A DNA stretch of 64,000 bases from Sphingobacteriales bacterium (GTDB lineage: Bacteria > Bacteroidota > Bacteroidia > Chitinophagales > UBA2359), in contig CP064999.1 in NCBI GenBank assembly GCA_016700115.1, positions 620,001-684,000 of the forward strand, in the 5' to 3' direction. Each line of letters opens with the position of its first letter. Positions within the stretch are counted from its first letter, which is position 1. Both the position numbers and the translations under genes were made by a program. Positions 1 through 9,561 of the stretch are shown here, piece by piece. The notes beneath the pieces are model-generated. The model saw nothing but the letters and a program-made list of their open reading frames with translations, ran no database searches and was not told the DNA's origin.

Positions 1-903
1 ATCTTCGCTTTCAAGGTCTGTTTCACTGATTACCGAACCCAATATATCAATGCCTTTGTTTTTTCTCATCTGTATGAGTTCTTCTCGGTCGCCTTCTACC
101 AAAAGCAGGTCGTCCGGTTCTATTTTGGTATCGGTATCCGGAAAAATGGGCAATTTGTTTCGAAGGACTTTTAACACTTTGATATCGCCAAAATCGAGTT
201 GAAATACCGGTTTATCGAGTAGTTTTGAATCTGCCAATACTATGATTTCACTCAGATATTGCCGGATATTAAACCGGTCGGTCAGGCTTCCCTCCAAATT
301 TTTGGGCAATAATTTACGTCCTATCGTAAGCATTGAGAAAGTACCGGCAGCCCAAACCATCAATCCCATAGGTAACAATTCAAACATTCCGATTGGAGCT
401 AACCCCGCCTTTGCCATATAGGCACTGCCTGCTACGTTTGTAGAAGTGCCTATCAGGGTGCAGGTTCCGCCGAACAAAGTGGCAAAAGCCAACGGCATCA
501 ACAGTCTTGACGGAGAAATATTGATGCGTCTTGCTATACTGATGACCGATGGAATCAAGATAGCCGTAACAGTTGTATTGTTCATAAATGCTGAAATTGA
601 ACCGGCTACGAGCATAACTATCACCATAATGCCAATTTCGCCCATGCTGTCCACATTTTTTAATTTCCGGCTCATCCAGTCCATCACGCCGTTGTTTTGC
701 ATGGAAGCACTAATGATAAAAATACAGGCCAACATGATGGTAAAATCGCTGCTCAATCCTTCAAAAGCCTCTTTGGGTGTTAAAATTCCCGTTACAATCA
801 ACACCACCAACATCAATAGCGTGATGATATCGGGAGATATAACTTCGATGGAAAACAGAACAATTACTAAAACAAATATGGTGAGAACTAAAGCAATTTC
901 CAT
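1..903 (-). CDS. SLC13/DASS-family permease with RCK_C (TrkA-C) domain, 3' end outside window
   Basis: 301 codons are visible from the ATG at 903 and the frame stays open to the window edge, so the C-terminal part is missing. The N-terminal half is strongly hydrophobic with several membrane segments. It carries the hallmark DASS sodium/substrate motifs: an NNTTVTAI segment after the third or fourth helix and, later, GGTCTLIGTSTN. The last ~90 visible residues are soluble and look like a TrkA-C/RCK_C regulatory domain (pattern ...PDDLLLVEGDREEL...). Proteins of this architecture import dicarboxylates, sulfate or similar anions across the inner membrane, often with sodium; the substrate cannot be read here. 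A good Bacteroidota-type promoter lies just upstream. No unusual features were seen in the visible part. Confidence 0.85.
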   Translation of the reverse strand, partial: MEIALVLTIFVLVIVLFSIEVISPDIITLLMLVVLIVTGILTPKEAFEGLSSDFTIMLACIFIISASMQNNGVMDWMSRKLKNVDSMGEIGIMVIVMLVAGSISAFMNNTTVTAILIPSVISIARRINISPSRLLMPLAFATLFGGTCTLIGTSTNVAGSAYMAKAGLAPIGMFELLPMGLMVWAAGTFSMLTIGRKLLPKNLEGSLTDRFNIRQYLSEIIVLADSKLLDKPVFQLDFGDIKVLKVLRNKLPIFPDTDTKIEPDDLLLVEGDREELIQMRKNKGIDILGSVISETDLESED

Positions 904-937
904 AAGCGGTTATATGAGATTGAATGGCATGGCCGCT

Positions 938-968
938 TAAATATACACTAAGTATTGCAGTTGCCAAA
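938..968 (-). promoter_or_regulatory. Putative Bacteroidota sigma-A promoter for the SLC13 permease gene
   Basis: On the minus strand a TTTG (968-965) is followed after 19 bases by TATATTTA (945-938), one mismatch from TAnnTTTG. The predicted start near 932 leaves a leader of about 30 bases before the ATG at 903. Confidence 0.4.
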
Positions 969-1058
969 CCCTTTAGGGATTAAAAAATGTGTTCAACCTC
1001 TTTCTAAGGGGTTTGAAAAGCCACGCAAGTCAATCATCAAGTTTAACCTCAATACCGG

Positions 1059-2960
1059 CTACTCAATGATATCAACTGTTAAGTTGTCCATATAAACGGG
1101 TTCTTCAGAGGGGTTAAATATATATACTTTCACTCGGTCAACGGGTGTTTGTTGCGGAGGTATTTCAGCCTGAAAGTTCACCTTTTGCCAGACACAGATT
1201 TTGGACACTTCCTGCAACTTCAACTTGTTCCAGCTATAGCTTTTTTCATTTTCAAAAGAAATCAGCAACAGCGGTTCCCGATTTCGGTCTGTTTCTTTCT
1301 TTGTAATAAATACTTGTCCATTTACCTGCAAAACAGCTCCTGTTTTAAATGGCTGTATTTCGGTGAAAGGCAAATCCATTCCTTGTGAATATGGAGTTGT
1401 TGCATCAGCTTTAGTCGAATACTTGCCCTCAAAAGCATGGATGCTGTCTGTGTTTTCGGTTGATAACCTGCCCTCTTCTTCAAAACCTGTTTCAAAAATG
1501 CGCTTTGCAGGTCTTCCGGTTGAGTCAGTTGCTGAGTTATGCTGTCGTTTGATGAACAAGTAAGCAATCCGGGTATTTCCCCATGGATCGGGCGATTCAA
1601 AACTTCGGATTAGTTTAAACCGGTCGTCCTGCATGAGCCTGGGCAATGAAGTTCTTGCTTCCTTTGGAGAATACCAATCGTCCCAAATGACCAAACTTTT
1701 ATCGGGTACCGGTTTGCCCTGAAACAGCCGGTCTGTATGTTCTTTTTGAGACGGGTCAAAAATATCGGCTTTCAGGGTCAGGCTGAGATAAGGTGCGTCA
1801 AAATAATACTTATACCCCTGGTATCGGGCTAAGACATAACCGGACAATTCTTTTTGTGCCAACTGTTCGCCCCGCTGCATAAAATGAGTTTGGTATTTTA
1901 ACTTGCTCAAAGGAAACAATAACACCAACAAAATGGCAATAAACATAACTGCCTGAAGCAAAAGCGGCCATCGTCCAAAAACGCGCAATAATGCGTTAAG
2001 CCCTCTGAGACCGATAATTGCAGCCAAAGGCATAATGCAAAGCAATACCCGCAACAATCCAAAAGAAGCAAAGATGCCCAAATACCAAAACAAGGTATGC
2101 GCCACAATGATGGCGGCAAACCCTCCGTAAATGAGCCATAGTTCCTGGGCGGTGATGTTGATATATTGAAGGTGAATGACTGAAAAAAACAGCCAGAAAA
2201 GTCCATACAAAATTCCGATTCCGATTAAAATATAAATTGGTGTTCCTACTACTTCTTGTAACCCATTTACAAAATGCAGCAATTCTCCTGACCCATAGAC
2301 CGGTTCGGTGGTGGAATAAGGTATTTTATTGAACACCCACAACAAATCTCCGAAGTAAAAATAGCCTAAAATACTATACACCAGGTGCCCTGTCATCAAC
2401 AAAGGCAACATCCATCGCCAACGGGAAAATAAAAGGAAACTGCCCCAAACACAAAGTATTACCAAACCTTCGGAGCGCACAAATGGAAGAAAAGACACTA
2501 AAATTACGGCAACCAACATATTATGACGCACTGCGAGGTAAACCGATGCCATGAGCCAAACAGCAAACAGGGGTTCGGTCAGACCGGAAAGGGTCAGGTA
2601 AATTTGCATCGGTGCCAGCAACGACAGCAAGATGCCTGCCCATGCAAAGGGAATTGATAGCCTTCTTGCGGTGAGGTAAACCAACCAGGCAGATACCAGA
2701 CTGAAAAACAGGTTCATGAGTTTGACCCCTACAAATCCGAATTGAGCAAAAGGAGCTGCCAGCATCACATATACCGGTTTGGCCCAATGGTTGAAAAAAT
2801 TTTCAGGATGCCGGAAGGCGTAATGCGCAAACAAAAAATGGCTCACGCTATCTCCCTCATCACCGGTTCCGTTTGCAACAAAAGCAAGAACGGTCATTAT
2901 CGCAGCATATACGATTAAAATCAAAAGAGGCAGGTAGGTTCTCAATTTTACAAATTCCAT
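1059..2960 (-). CDS. Polytopic membrane glycosyltransferase, GT39/PMT-like, with C-terminal jelly-roll-like domain
   Basis: 633 residues. The first ~440 are a multi-span membrane region of about 11-12 helices resembling ArnT/PMT-type GT-C glycosyltransferases. An acidic GDEGD motif (residues 33-37) sits in the first extracytoplasmic loop, where the GT-C catalytic acidic residue normally lies. The last ~150 residues (about 485-633) are soluble and beta-rich, starting near ETGFEEEG and ending near MDNLTVDI, which resembles a carbohydrate-binding jelly roll; this is inference from pattern only. The likely role is transfer of sugars from a lipid-linked donor on the outer face of the inner membrane. 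It starts 14 bases after the end of the upstream M28 peptidase gene, so the two are probably co-transcribed. Donor and acceptor are unknown. Confidence 0.7.
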   Translation of the reverse strand: MEFVKLRTYLPLLILIVYAAIMTVLAFVANGTGDEGDSVSHFLFAHYAFRHPENFFNHWAKPVYVMLAAPFAQFGFVGVKLMNLFFSLVSAWLVYLTARRLSIPFAWAGILLSLLAPMQIYLTLSGLTEPLFAVWLMASVYLAVRHNMLVAVILVSFLPFVRSEGLVILCVWGSFLLFSRWRWMLPLLMTGHLVYSILGYFYFGDLLWVFNKIPYSTTEPVYGSGELLHFVNGLQEVVGTPIYILIGIGILYGLFWLFFSVIHLQYINITAQELWLIYGGFAAIIVAHTLFWYLGIFASFGLLRVLLCIMPLAAIIGLRGLNALLRVFGRWPLLLQAVMFIAILLVLLFPLSKLKYQTHFMQRGEQLAQKELSGYVLARYQGYKYYFDAPYLSLTLKADIFDPSQKEHTDRLFQGKPVPDKSLVIWDDWYSPKEARTSLPRLMQDDRFKLIRSFESPDPWGNTRIAYLFIKRQHNSATDSTGRPAKRIFETGFEEEGRLSTENTDSIHAFEGKYSTKADATTPYSQGMDLPFTEIQPFKTGAVLQVNGQVFITKKETDRNREPLLLISFENEKSYSWNKLKLQEVSKICVWQKVNFQAEIPPQQTPVDRVKVYIFNPSEEPVYMDNLTVDIIE

Positions 2961-2973
2961 AGATCGCTAAAAA

Positions 2974-4242
2974 TTACCGTTCGTCTAATCTCTCTGCAAA
3001 CTGTATAAGCAGCTTACATAATTCTGAAAACCTGTCGAGCGGAAGTGTTTCAGGACGGTCAAAAACATCGTGATAGGCCTGAATTCCTCCCATGGTATAA
3101 ATAAAAAAACAGGGAACCTTGCTTTTATAAAACCAGTAATGATCGCTGTTGGCAGCAGGTCCGCGGCTTTTTATCCGGGGCAGATACTCCTGCTGTTGGT
3201 TAAGTTGTTGCAGGAGGTTAAAAGCATCGGGGAAATCGGTGGCGTTGACCACCATAGCACCTTCACTTCCGGTGCCTACCAAATCGAGATTGACTAAAAA
3301 CCGAATACCTGACATTGGAAACAAAGGGTGTTCGGTATAATACTTACTGCCAATCAATCCCAATTCTTCAGCACTGAAAGCGATAAATGCCACCGAAAAA
3401 GGGGGTGGATTTTGTGAGTAATGGCTCATCAGGCTTAACAACATAGCCACTCCCGAAGCATTGTCGTTAGCTCCCGGAATGTATTGATGGCTTCCCATCT
3501 GACCTAAATGATCATAGTGGGCAGTAAACACAAAAAAACTGTCGGGATATTGAGTTCCACGGATAAAGGCTGCTACGTTTTGGGTTTGGTATCCCGTTAC
3601 ATAAGTATTGTCAATATTGAAAGAGGCGGTTTTTAGTTTGCGGGGTATTTTTTTGCGCAAAACGGTAATTTCTGTCTGGTATTTGGGCTGCCCCGAAATG
3701 TGCCAGGTCAGTTTTTTGTCTTCGGCGGTGAGATATGCGGCAGCTTTAACCGCACTTTGTAAGACCCCCAGTTTGCCCTGAAGCTGTTTTGCATTTTTGG
3801 GTTTATAGTTCAGATATAAAACCCTTCCCTCGTAGGAGTTTTCGAGCAATTTGGTAAAATTTTTATCATCTAAGAGCCATTTTTCTTTAATCTGAACCAC
3901 TTTATAAGTGCCGATAATGCCGGCAGATTCCGGATGAATGAGATAATCTATTCCCGGTGTGAGCATTTGCCGGTTTAGTAACAAGTTCATATTCCCCTTA
4001 AAAACATTGGCATCTATGTTAAAAAACTGGTAATAATCCTGTCCGAATGGCAAGGCATTCATCCGTTTAAATTCAGCGGCAATATAGGCTGCGGCTTTCC
4101 TGTCTCCATTGTTTGAATACCCTCTTCCCGACATATACGGCGAGCAAAGCGTATCTATTACCTGACGTGCGTAGCTAAGGTCTTGTGAAAAAACTGAAAC
4201 AGAAAACAGCAGACAAACAACAACAGACAGGATTTTTCGCAT
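2974..4242 (-). CDS. Secreted M28-family zinc aminopeptidase
   Basis: 422 residues from the ATG at 4242. I prefer this start to one 14 codons upstream because a clear signal peptide follows it at once (MRKILSVVVCLLFSVSVFSQ). The di-zinc ligand set of family M28 is present: H242 and D244 in AHYDH, D260 in GANDN, E292/E293 in SAEELG, D320 in NLDLVG and H368 in SDHYWF. Roughly 140 residues between the signal peptide and the catalytic core form an extra N-terminal region of the size seen in Bacteroidota M28 peptidases. It should cleave N-terminal residues from peptides in the periplasm or outside the cell. The stop lies 14 bases before the downstream membrane glycosyltransferase gene. Confidence 0.88.
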   Translation of the reverse strand: MRKILSVVVCLLFSVSVFSQDLSYARQVIDTLCSPYMSGRGYSNNGDRKAAAYIAAEFKRMNALPFGQDYYQFFNIDANVFKGNMNLLLNRQMLTPGIDYLIHPESAGIIGTYKVVQIKEKWLLDDKNFTKLLENSYEGRVLYLNYKPKNAKQLQGKLGVLQSAVKAAAYLTAEDKKLTWHISGQPKYQTEITVLRKKIPRKLKTASFNIDNTYVTGYQTQNVAAFIRGTQYPDSFFVFTAHYDHLGQMGSHQYIPGANDNASGVAMLLSLMSHYSQNPPPFSVAFIAFSAEELGLIGSKYYTEHPLFPMSGIRFLVNLDLVGTGSEGAMVVNATDFPDAFNLLQQLNQQQEYLPRIKSRGPAANSDHYWFYKSKVPCFFIYTMGGIQAYHDVFDRPETLPLDRFSELCKLLIQFAERLDER

Positions 4243-4284
4243 AAACACCGGGGAAAAGTGGCTCATGCCGCAAAGGTCGCACAA

Positions 4285-5388
4285 ATAATTATTAAGCTCT
4301 TAATTTTTTAAAGGCTGTAAATGCCATCACTCCTGTTCATGTCTTAAAGAATTCAACATGGGCATTAACTTATCATTAACCCAATGAAAGTTCGTCCAAA
4401 TTATCTCTTAGGTATAAACAGATTAACTTGTGCGACCTGTACAATATTAAATAGAAAACCCGCTATATGTTTTTTGAAAGATATTGCAGAAGAGCGACAT
4501 TTTAATACATCGCGCAAATAATTAAAGTTGAACTGTGGGCTTTCAATTTACCAATATTCAATTGCTTTTATTTTATACCGCTTCACGATCTAAAAGAACC
4601 CACCCCTAACTCCGAGGAGGGGAATTTAAAGATGTTTGTCAGTAATTGATGGTTCAAAACTAAATCAAAGTTGGTATTGGTACTAAAATAAAGCGCGTTT
4701 ATAGAACCTCAGAAAGTGAAATTCAGAATCTTTTTTCCCTTTTTGACTTAGTCCTGTTTCATAAATAAAAAAATAAGTTTCAGGTAAAGGATTTAAAATC
4801 TGTTTCATCTTGAAAAATGGAATCAGAAACGACTGATTTCTTGTTTTAAAAAAAGAAAATGAAATAAGAAATGGAGCATTTCCACCTTCAATTTTTTGAA
4901 ATGAAATAAGAAACGGTTCATTTCTTACTTTAATAGTTAGCATTGAAACAAGAAACAGTTCATTTCTTACTTTAACAATTAGCATGGAAACAAGAAACGG
5001 TTCATTTCTTACTTCATTCAATAAAAAAGAAACAAGAAATAGATTGTTTCTTTTTTCAAAAACTTTAAATGAAGTAAGAAACGGATTAAAACCAATTTCA
5101 AAAATGCCCGGAAAGTCAATTTTATTCCTTTTTAAGTCAGTTAAAATTGCCAAAATTGATTTTATTCTACCTGTTTCCTTTCATTATATTACCAAATTGT
5201 CATCATTACTTACTGAAATGCCTTTTACCAAAAGATTTTTCAATACTATTCTATGAATTTTCAATGTTTACCTTCTCTATTAACACTTTAAAAAGTGTAA
5301 AATATTGAATTAGCCCCATTACCCCATATTTTTCGCAAATTGGTTTATTTTATCATTCGCATCGAATATTCAGGCCGAAAAGGCAACT
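4285..5388. other. Gene-poor AT-rich spacer holding a 42-bp tandem array
   Basis: No convincing gene is seen over 1.1 kb. The left part (4285-4680) is plain AT-rich sequence apart from a short C-rich/G-rich hairpin-like stretch at about 4599-4623 (CCACCCCT...GGAGGGG). The centre is the 42-bp tandem array described separately. Open frames exist on both strands of the array, but they only follow from its 42-base (14-codon) period. Confidence 0.6.
4819..5095. repeat. 42-bp tandem repeat, about 6.5 copies, each with an internal inverted repeat
   Basis: Units begin at 4819, 4861, 4903, 4945, 4987, 5029 and 5071, exactly 42 bases apart. The core is GAAACAAGAAACGGTTCATT followed by TCTTAC and about 16 more variable bases. 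Within most units AAGAAA and TTTCTT are inverted repeats separated by 7 bases, so each copy can form a small stem-loop and both strands read alike. The three middle units are the most similar; the outer ones are more diverged. Because 42 is a multiple of 3, both strands stay open as 14-residue repeats (FLVSMLxxKVRNEP on the minus strand). I treat it as a non-coding array, but a repeat peptide cannot be excluded. Confidence 0.85.
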
Positions 5389-5901
5389 TCACAACCGGAA
5401 GCCCATTAGTTTGCCGGCAAAATTGAGTAGCTTCATCACAAAAAAAGGAGGGTTGACAGACTCTTGTATTTCACGGTGTTTAACCCAAAGCATAGAGAGG
5501 TAAATCAAAGATTTTGGGTTGTTAAAACCTGATATTTTTACATGCTGCACCAATCCGTGCAGTTCCCGCATCATTTCTTCAAATGAAAGTGCGGGAATAT
5601 GGGTGTCTTTCATCTTTAGCCAATTGCCGGTCAAATTTTTAAAAGTATGGGGGGTGTTTGCCGGAATATCAACTTTTTCTCCTTGCCTCACAATTATTTT
5701 TTCCCCACCTAAAACAAATTCCGCTTCTCCTTCCAACACCTCGTAGGTTTCGTGTTGATTGGGATGAAAATGAAGCGGCGGTCCGGATTCATGAGGCCCT
5801 AATTCAGCTATCATTACCACAGGGTCTGTTTTTTTGTCCGAAGCAGACTGAACCACAATAGCTTTTGTTTTGAAAATTGGTTGAAAGTCTAAGGTATCCA
5901 T
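5389..5901 (-). CDS. Cupin-domain protein
   Basis: 170 residues from the ATG at 5901; an upstream start at 5949 would add 16 unconvincing residues. The central part is a single cupin-2 barrel with the metal-binding histidine cluster in PPLHFHPNQHETYEV and the second cupin motif ending PANTPHTFKN. The C-terminal ~70 residues are more helical and hydrophobic and are not part of the barrel. Such proteins bind a divalent metal and may be small dioxygenases, isomerases or simple binding proteins; the substrate cannot be deduced. It lies alone between a repeat-rich spacer and the dioxygenase-like gene on the same strand. Confidence 0.75.
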   Translation of the reverse strand: MDTLDFQPIFKTKAIVVQSASDKKTDPVVMIAELGPHESGPPLHFHPNQHETYEVLEGEAEFVLGGEKIIVRQGEKVDIPANTPHTFKNLTGNWLKMKDTHIPALSFEEMMRELHGLVQHVKISGFNNPKSLIYLSMLWVKHREIQESVNPPFFVMKLLNFAGKLMGFRL

Positions 5902-6043
5902 TATGTAAATAGGTTTGATAGTCGTTGATTTGTGTAAAATTAAACTCAATTTAGTTCAAACCCAATATTTTTGACTTAAACACCTTTAAAAAAGAGAATG
6001 GTATAGCACATACAAGGCTTAAATAGCTTCTGCCCAGGCATGT

Positions 6044-6718
6044 TCATTTTTCAGGATAATCCGGGATATTATACCCTAATATAATGTCGCGTTTGGCAAT
6101 CTGCATTTCATTTTCAAAACCAACTTTCACAATTCCGTTTCCGCCTCTTTTTTCAAGCCTGTTGCGAAAGTTTTCGGTCAGAAAAGCATCGTCATCAAAC
6201 ATGATGTCATCAATATAATACTCGTTGTCTATGTCCGGCTCTTTAACTAACAAGTGAATATGCGAGGGATTTTCGGTTTTTGGATAGGGTGTCGGTCGAA
6301 TTGTGTAAAGCGCATACCGCCCCAATTCATCGGTTTTCATCCAGCCTCTTATATGTCCATGCTGTTTGGCTTGCTCGTCCAATCCTTCCATAGGTGAGTA
6401 AAATCCGTTGTTGTCCGTCTGCCAATAATAAATTATAACATTATCGGCGGGAGTTCGGCCGTCTTTCTTAAAAACCACTCCGCTGACTAACAACTTTTGT
6501 CCGGTTTCTTGCCAACCTGAACTCGTATCGGTCGAAGCAATATCTTCCGGCATTCCTATATTAATCAATTTGCAGTCTTCACATCTTCCGCCTACCTTTA
6601 TTTTGGGTGTTGAGGCAGATTCCTGCTTTATCGGCATTTTTTCATTCGCCTGACCATTACAACTTAACAGAACATTGAATAACGAAGCAATTAATCCAAT
6701 TTGAATAAGTGGTTTCAT
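6044..6718 (-). CDS. Intradiol ring-cleavage dioxygenase-like lipoprotein
   Basis: 224 residues with a lipoprotein signal peptide ending LLSC (Cys20), so it is probably anchored in a membrane outside the cytoplasm. From about residue 75 it matches the protocatechuate/catechol dioxygenase fold: YYWQTDNNGFY, GRYALYTIRPTPYP and SHIHLLV. Tyr107, Tyr145, His153 and His155 are the expected non-haem Fe(III) ligands. The spacing between the second Tyr and the first His (8) is shorter than in classical enzymes. Secreted members of this family are common in Bacteroidota and are not proven aromatic degraders, so catalytic activity is plausible but the substrate is unknown. A cysteine pair (CEDC) near residue 46-49 is unusual. 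Confidence 0.75.
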   Translation of the reverse strand: MKPLIQIGLIASLFNVLLSCNGQANEKMPIKQESASTPKIKVGGRCEDCKLINIGMPEDIASTDTSSGWQETGQKLLVSGVVFKKDGRTPADNVIIYYWQTDNNGFYSPMEGLDEQAKQHGHIRGWMKTDELGRYALYTIRPTPYPKTENPSHIHLLVKEPDIDNEYYIDDIMFDDDAFLTENFRNRLEKRGGNGIVKVGFENEMQIAKRDIILGYNIPDYPEK

Positions 6719-7281
6719 GTTTGCTATATTTTAAGATGGAGGATGTTAATAAGTTATTTGAAATCTGCTTTTATTACATAGCAAAACGCCCGAGCCGATA
6801 CCATCAAAAAAGCAGCCCATCCTAAATCAATAATAACTCTGGTCCGAAATCCAAAAACAGCTTGTTTTACCCCAATAATCATTTTAAAAAACAAGATTTG
6901 GGATTTGTTGGGGCAGTTTTACTTTAAAATGCAATAAAATTTACACACACCCCCTTTTAAACACAAAAAAAATCTGTATTTTGCCTTGCTTTTTTAACGC
7001 GATTTCTGAAGGTACGAATATTGCCTCTCTGTTCATCTTAGAAGCATATTTAAGAAAATACAACTTGCGGAGTAAAATGAAGAGTCGTTAAAAAACTATG
7101 GTCTGTTTTGGAACACCAAAACTGTCTGTTAAAGGGTGGTTACAAATTGTTCCAAACATCAGGCAACGCAAAACGGGGAATTGTTTTTTTAATTAAAAAC
7201 ACAATAGAAGTTTTCTTATGTGGACAGGTAAACTATGATTTTTAACAGTGCAGATATTGCCATAAAACTTAAAATATACGT
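6719..7281. other. Intergenic region between divergent genes
   Basis: AT-rich, about 560 bases, between the dioxygenase-like gene (minus) and the secreted 686-residue protein (plus). No gene, repeat or clear terminator was recognised. It must hold promoters for both flanking genes, but I found no convincing TAnnTTTG box with correct spacing. Confidence 0.5.
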
Positions 7282-9342
7282 ATGAAGCAATTCTACTTTT
7301 TACTACTGGTGTTCGTATCAATTTTTCACCAACCCCTTTCCATTCAGGCGCAGCCCTGTCCGGTAGGTTCCCCCGTTGTTACCAACGAAACCTGTGCCGG
7401 ACTGAACAACGGAACGGTTACCATTCCCATCAATTCACCCGGAACTTACACTTATACATGGCTGCCTAATGTGAGCACCTCCAATGCTGCATCTAACCTT
7501 GCACCCGGAAACTATTCCGTAACGGTTACAAGCGGAAGCGGCGGCCCTTCCGGCACACCGGTCAACCTTTTTTCAAACAATTTTAACGGCAGTTTAGCAG
7601 CCTGGACTCTAAATACCGGAGGTGGCAGCAACCAATGGTTTGTTGACAATTACTATACCGGAGGCACCTGCTATTTTTCCGGATTTCCTATTGTCAGCGT
7701 GCCAAACGTTGCGGCACAACCCGCTGCGGTTACCGGTAATCCCTACAGCAATTACCTTCATATCCGTGCAACTACTTTGGGATTTTGCGACCCGCCATGG
7801 CCTCCGCTCAATGCCAATTATGACGGCGATGCACCAAGTACTCAATGCACCGAAATGGCTTTGCCCATCAGCACTACCGGATATGGAAATGTTACGCTTA
7901 GTTTTTATTGGTTAGGAGTTGGCAGTGGTGGCTCTTACGGCTATGTTCAATACAGCACGGGGGCAGGCTGGACTTCGGTTGGGGGCAATTTTAGCGGCTC
8001 TTCCAACTGGCAGTTGGCAAATTTAACAAATGCAGGTTTCGACAATCAAAGCAGCATTCGATATCGCTTTTGTTGGACTAACAATTCTACGGGCAGCGAC
8101 CCGGCTTTCTCGGTGGATGAAGTCAATATTACAGGACAGACCCTCGTACCCGGTTGCACTTCGGTAGTATCGTTTACCGTTCAGCCCGGTATTTCGGTCA
8201 GCGGGGCTTTCACTACCCTGAACTCCACCTATTGTAGCGGTGCTCCTGATGTTATTCTGGTTCCCACTACACCCGGTGGAACTTTTAGCGGAAACGGAGT
8301 GTCCGGTAATATCTTTGCTCCCAGAGATGTAACTGTATTCGATACCCCCATCAGCATCACATATACTGTAACGCAAAGCGGCTGTACAGGAACCACCACA
8401 CAAAACGTGATCGTGTATGAACAACCGGATGCTGCTTTTACCGAGCTGAACGAGACTTATCTGACAACAGATCCTCCGGTGATTTTGACCCCGGTTGTAC
8501 CCGGAGGCACTTTTAGCGGACCCTGTATGGCCAGCAATGTATTTTTGCCCTCATTCGCCACGCCCGGCGTTCCCTGTGCCATTAACTATACCATTACTGT
8601 GAATGGCTGTACAAGTGTGAGTACCCAATCGGTTTTGGTCAACCCGCCCGGCGCTTCCGGCACTTTGTGCGAGTTGAAGGTGATATTACAAGGCCCTTAT
8701 AACTCGCTGCTCAGCAACATGAGCACTACCCTTCGCAATACAAACAGATTGCCCCTTACTCAACCCTATAATTCTGCACCATGGAATTACACGGGGTCAG
8801 AAAATACACCAACTTATGATGCACAGCCCCCTACTGCCACCGATTGGGTGCTCATAGAAGCACGCTCTGCCGCCGATCCCACTCAACTATTAGACCGTCG
8901 TGCGGGTTTTGTTCTGAGCAACGGAGTTGTTGTCAGTACCGGAGGAACAAATGGCATCACTTTCGGCAGCATCACCGCAGGCAGTTATCATATTGTTGTG
9001 CGCCACCGAAACCATCTGCCCATTATGAGCTCCATTCCTGTCGTTCTGCCCAATAGTGGTAATCCTTATGATTTCACCCTTTCTGCTGCCAAAACCTTAG
9101 GCGAAGGTCAAACCGTTCAACTCAACCCGAATGTTTGGGGTATGCGCGCCGGCGATTTAAACGCAAACGGGGTCATTACGTTTACCGATTATAATTTGTA
9201 TCAGAGCCAGATTTTATCGGGCATGACCATGAATGGTTATTTTAAACCCGACCTTTCACTTGATGGAAATGTAACCGTTGCAGATTTTAATTTGTATCAA
9301 CCCAATGCCGCAACAATTGGTATTTCCATTGTTCGGTATTGA
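7282..9342 (+). CDS. Large secreted protein with C-terminal dockerin-like calcium-binding repeats
   Basis: 686 residues with a signal peptide ending near residue 23 (SIQAQ). Residues ~28-90 resemble a SprB-type repeat (ETCAGLNNGTVTI ... GNYSVTVT). Residues ~95-285 form a beta-rich region like concanavalin/MAM-type surface domains. Two similar segments follow, each with VPGGTFSG-like turns (about 320-400 and 400-460). The C-terminus holds two EF-hand/dockerin-like motifs, GDLNANGVITFTDYNLYQ and DLSLDGNVTVADFNLYQ, spaced about 37 residues. No classical type IX sorting domain is visible, so the tail may act in assembly instead. It is probably cell-surface or extracellular. Function is not known. 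Confidence 0.7.
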   Translation: MKQFYFLLLVFVSIFHQPLSIQAQPCPVGSPVVTNETCAGLNNGTVTIPINSPGTYTYTWLPNVSTSNAASNLAPGNYSVTVTSGSGGPSGTPVNLFSNNFNGSLAAWTLNTGGGSNQWFVDNYYTGGTCYFSGFPIVSVPNVAAQPAAVTGNPYSNYLHIRATTLGFCDPPWPPLNANYDGDAPSTQCTEMALPISTTGYGNVTLSFYWLGVGSGGSYGYVQYSTGAGWTSVGGNFSGSSNWQLANLTNAGFDNQSSIRYRFCWTNNSTGSDPAFSVDEVNITGQTLVPGCTSVVSFTVQPGISVSGAFTTLNSTYCSGAPDVILVPTTPGGTFSGNGVSGNIFAPRDVTVFDTPISITYTVTQSGCTGTTTQNVIVYEQPDAAFTELNETYLTTDPPVILTPVVPGGTFSGPCMASNVFLPSFATPGVPCAINYTITVNGCTSVSTQSVLVNPPGASGTLCELKVILQGPYNSLLSNMSTTLRNTNRLPLTQPYNSAPWNYTGSENTPTYDAQPPTATDWVLIEARSAADPTQLLDRRAGFVLSNGVVVSTGGTNGITFGSITAGSYHIVVRHRNHLPIMSSIPVVLPNSGNPYDFTLSAAKTLGEGQTVQLNPNVWGMRAGDLNANGVITFTDYNLYQSQILSGMTMNGYFKPDLSLDGNVTVADFNLYQPNAATIGISIVRY

Positions 9343-9422
9343 TGTTTGATTACTGATGTAAGATTAAAAAAAAGTTGGTTTCACATGCAGCTATTCATAT
9401 TTAACCCTTTTGGTTTTTTTTT

Positions 9423-9479
<57 letters not shown>

Positions 9480-9561
9480 CAACGGCTATTCATATTTAAC
9501 CCCTTCAGGGTTTTCTTGCTTTTCACTTTTAGTTTTTCACTTTTCACTTAACAACCCTCTT

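Noticed and set aside
446..940. 164-residue plus-strand frame at the left edge
   Set aside because: It is the antisense shadow of the SLC13 permease gene, which has clear family motifs on the minus strand.
4683..5153. 156-residue open frame on the minus strand, and an overlapping plus-strand frame (4984-5256), over the 42-bp array
   Set aside because: Both follow from the 42-base period and strand symmetry of the array; neither has a signal, domain or promoter that favours it. A repeat peptide remains possible but unsupported.
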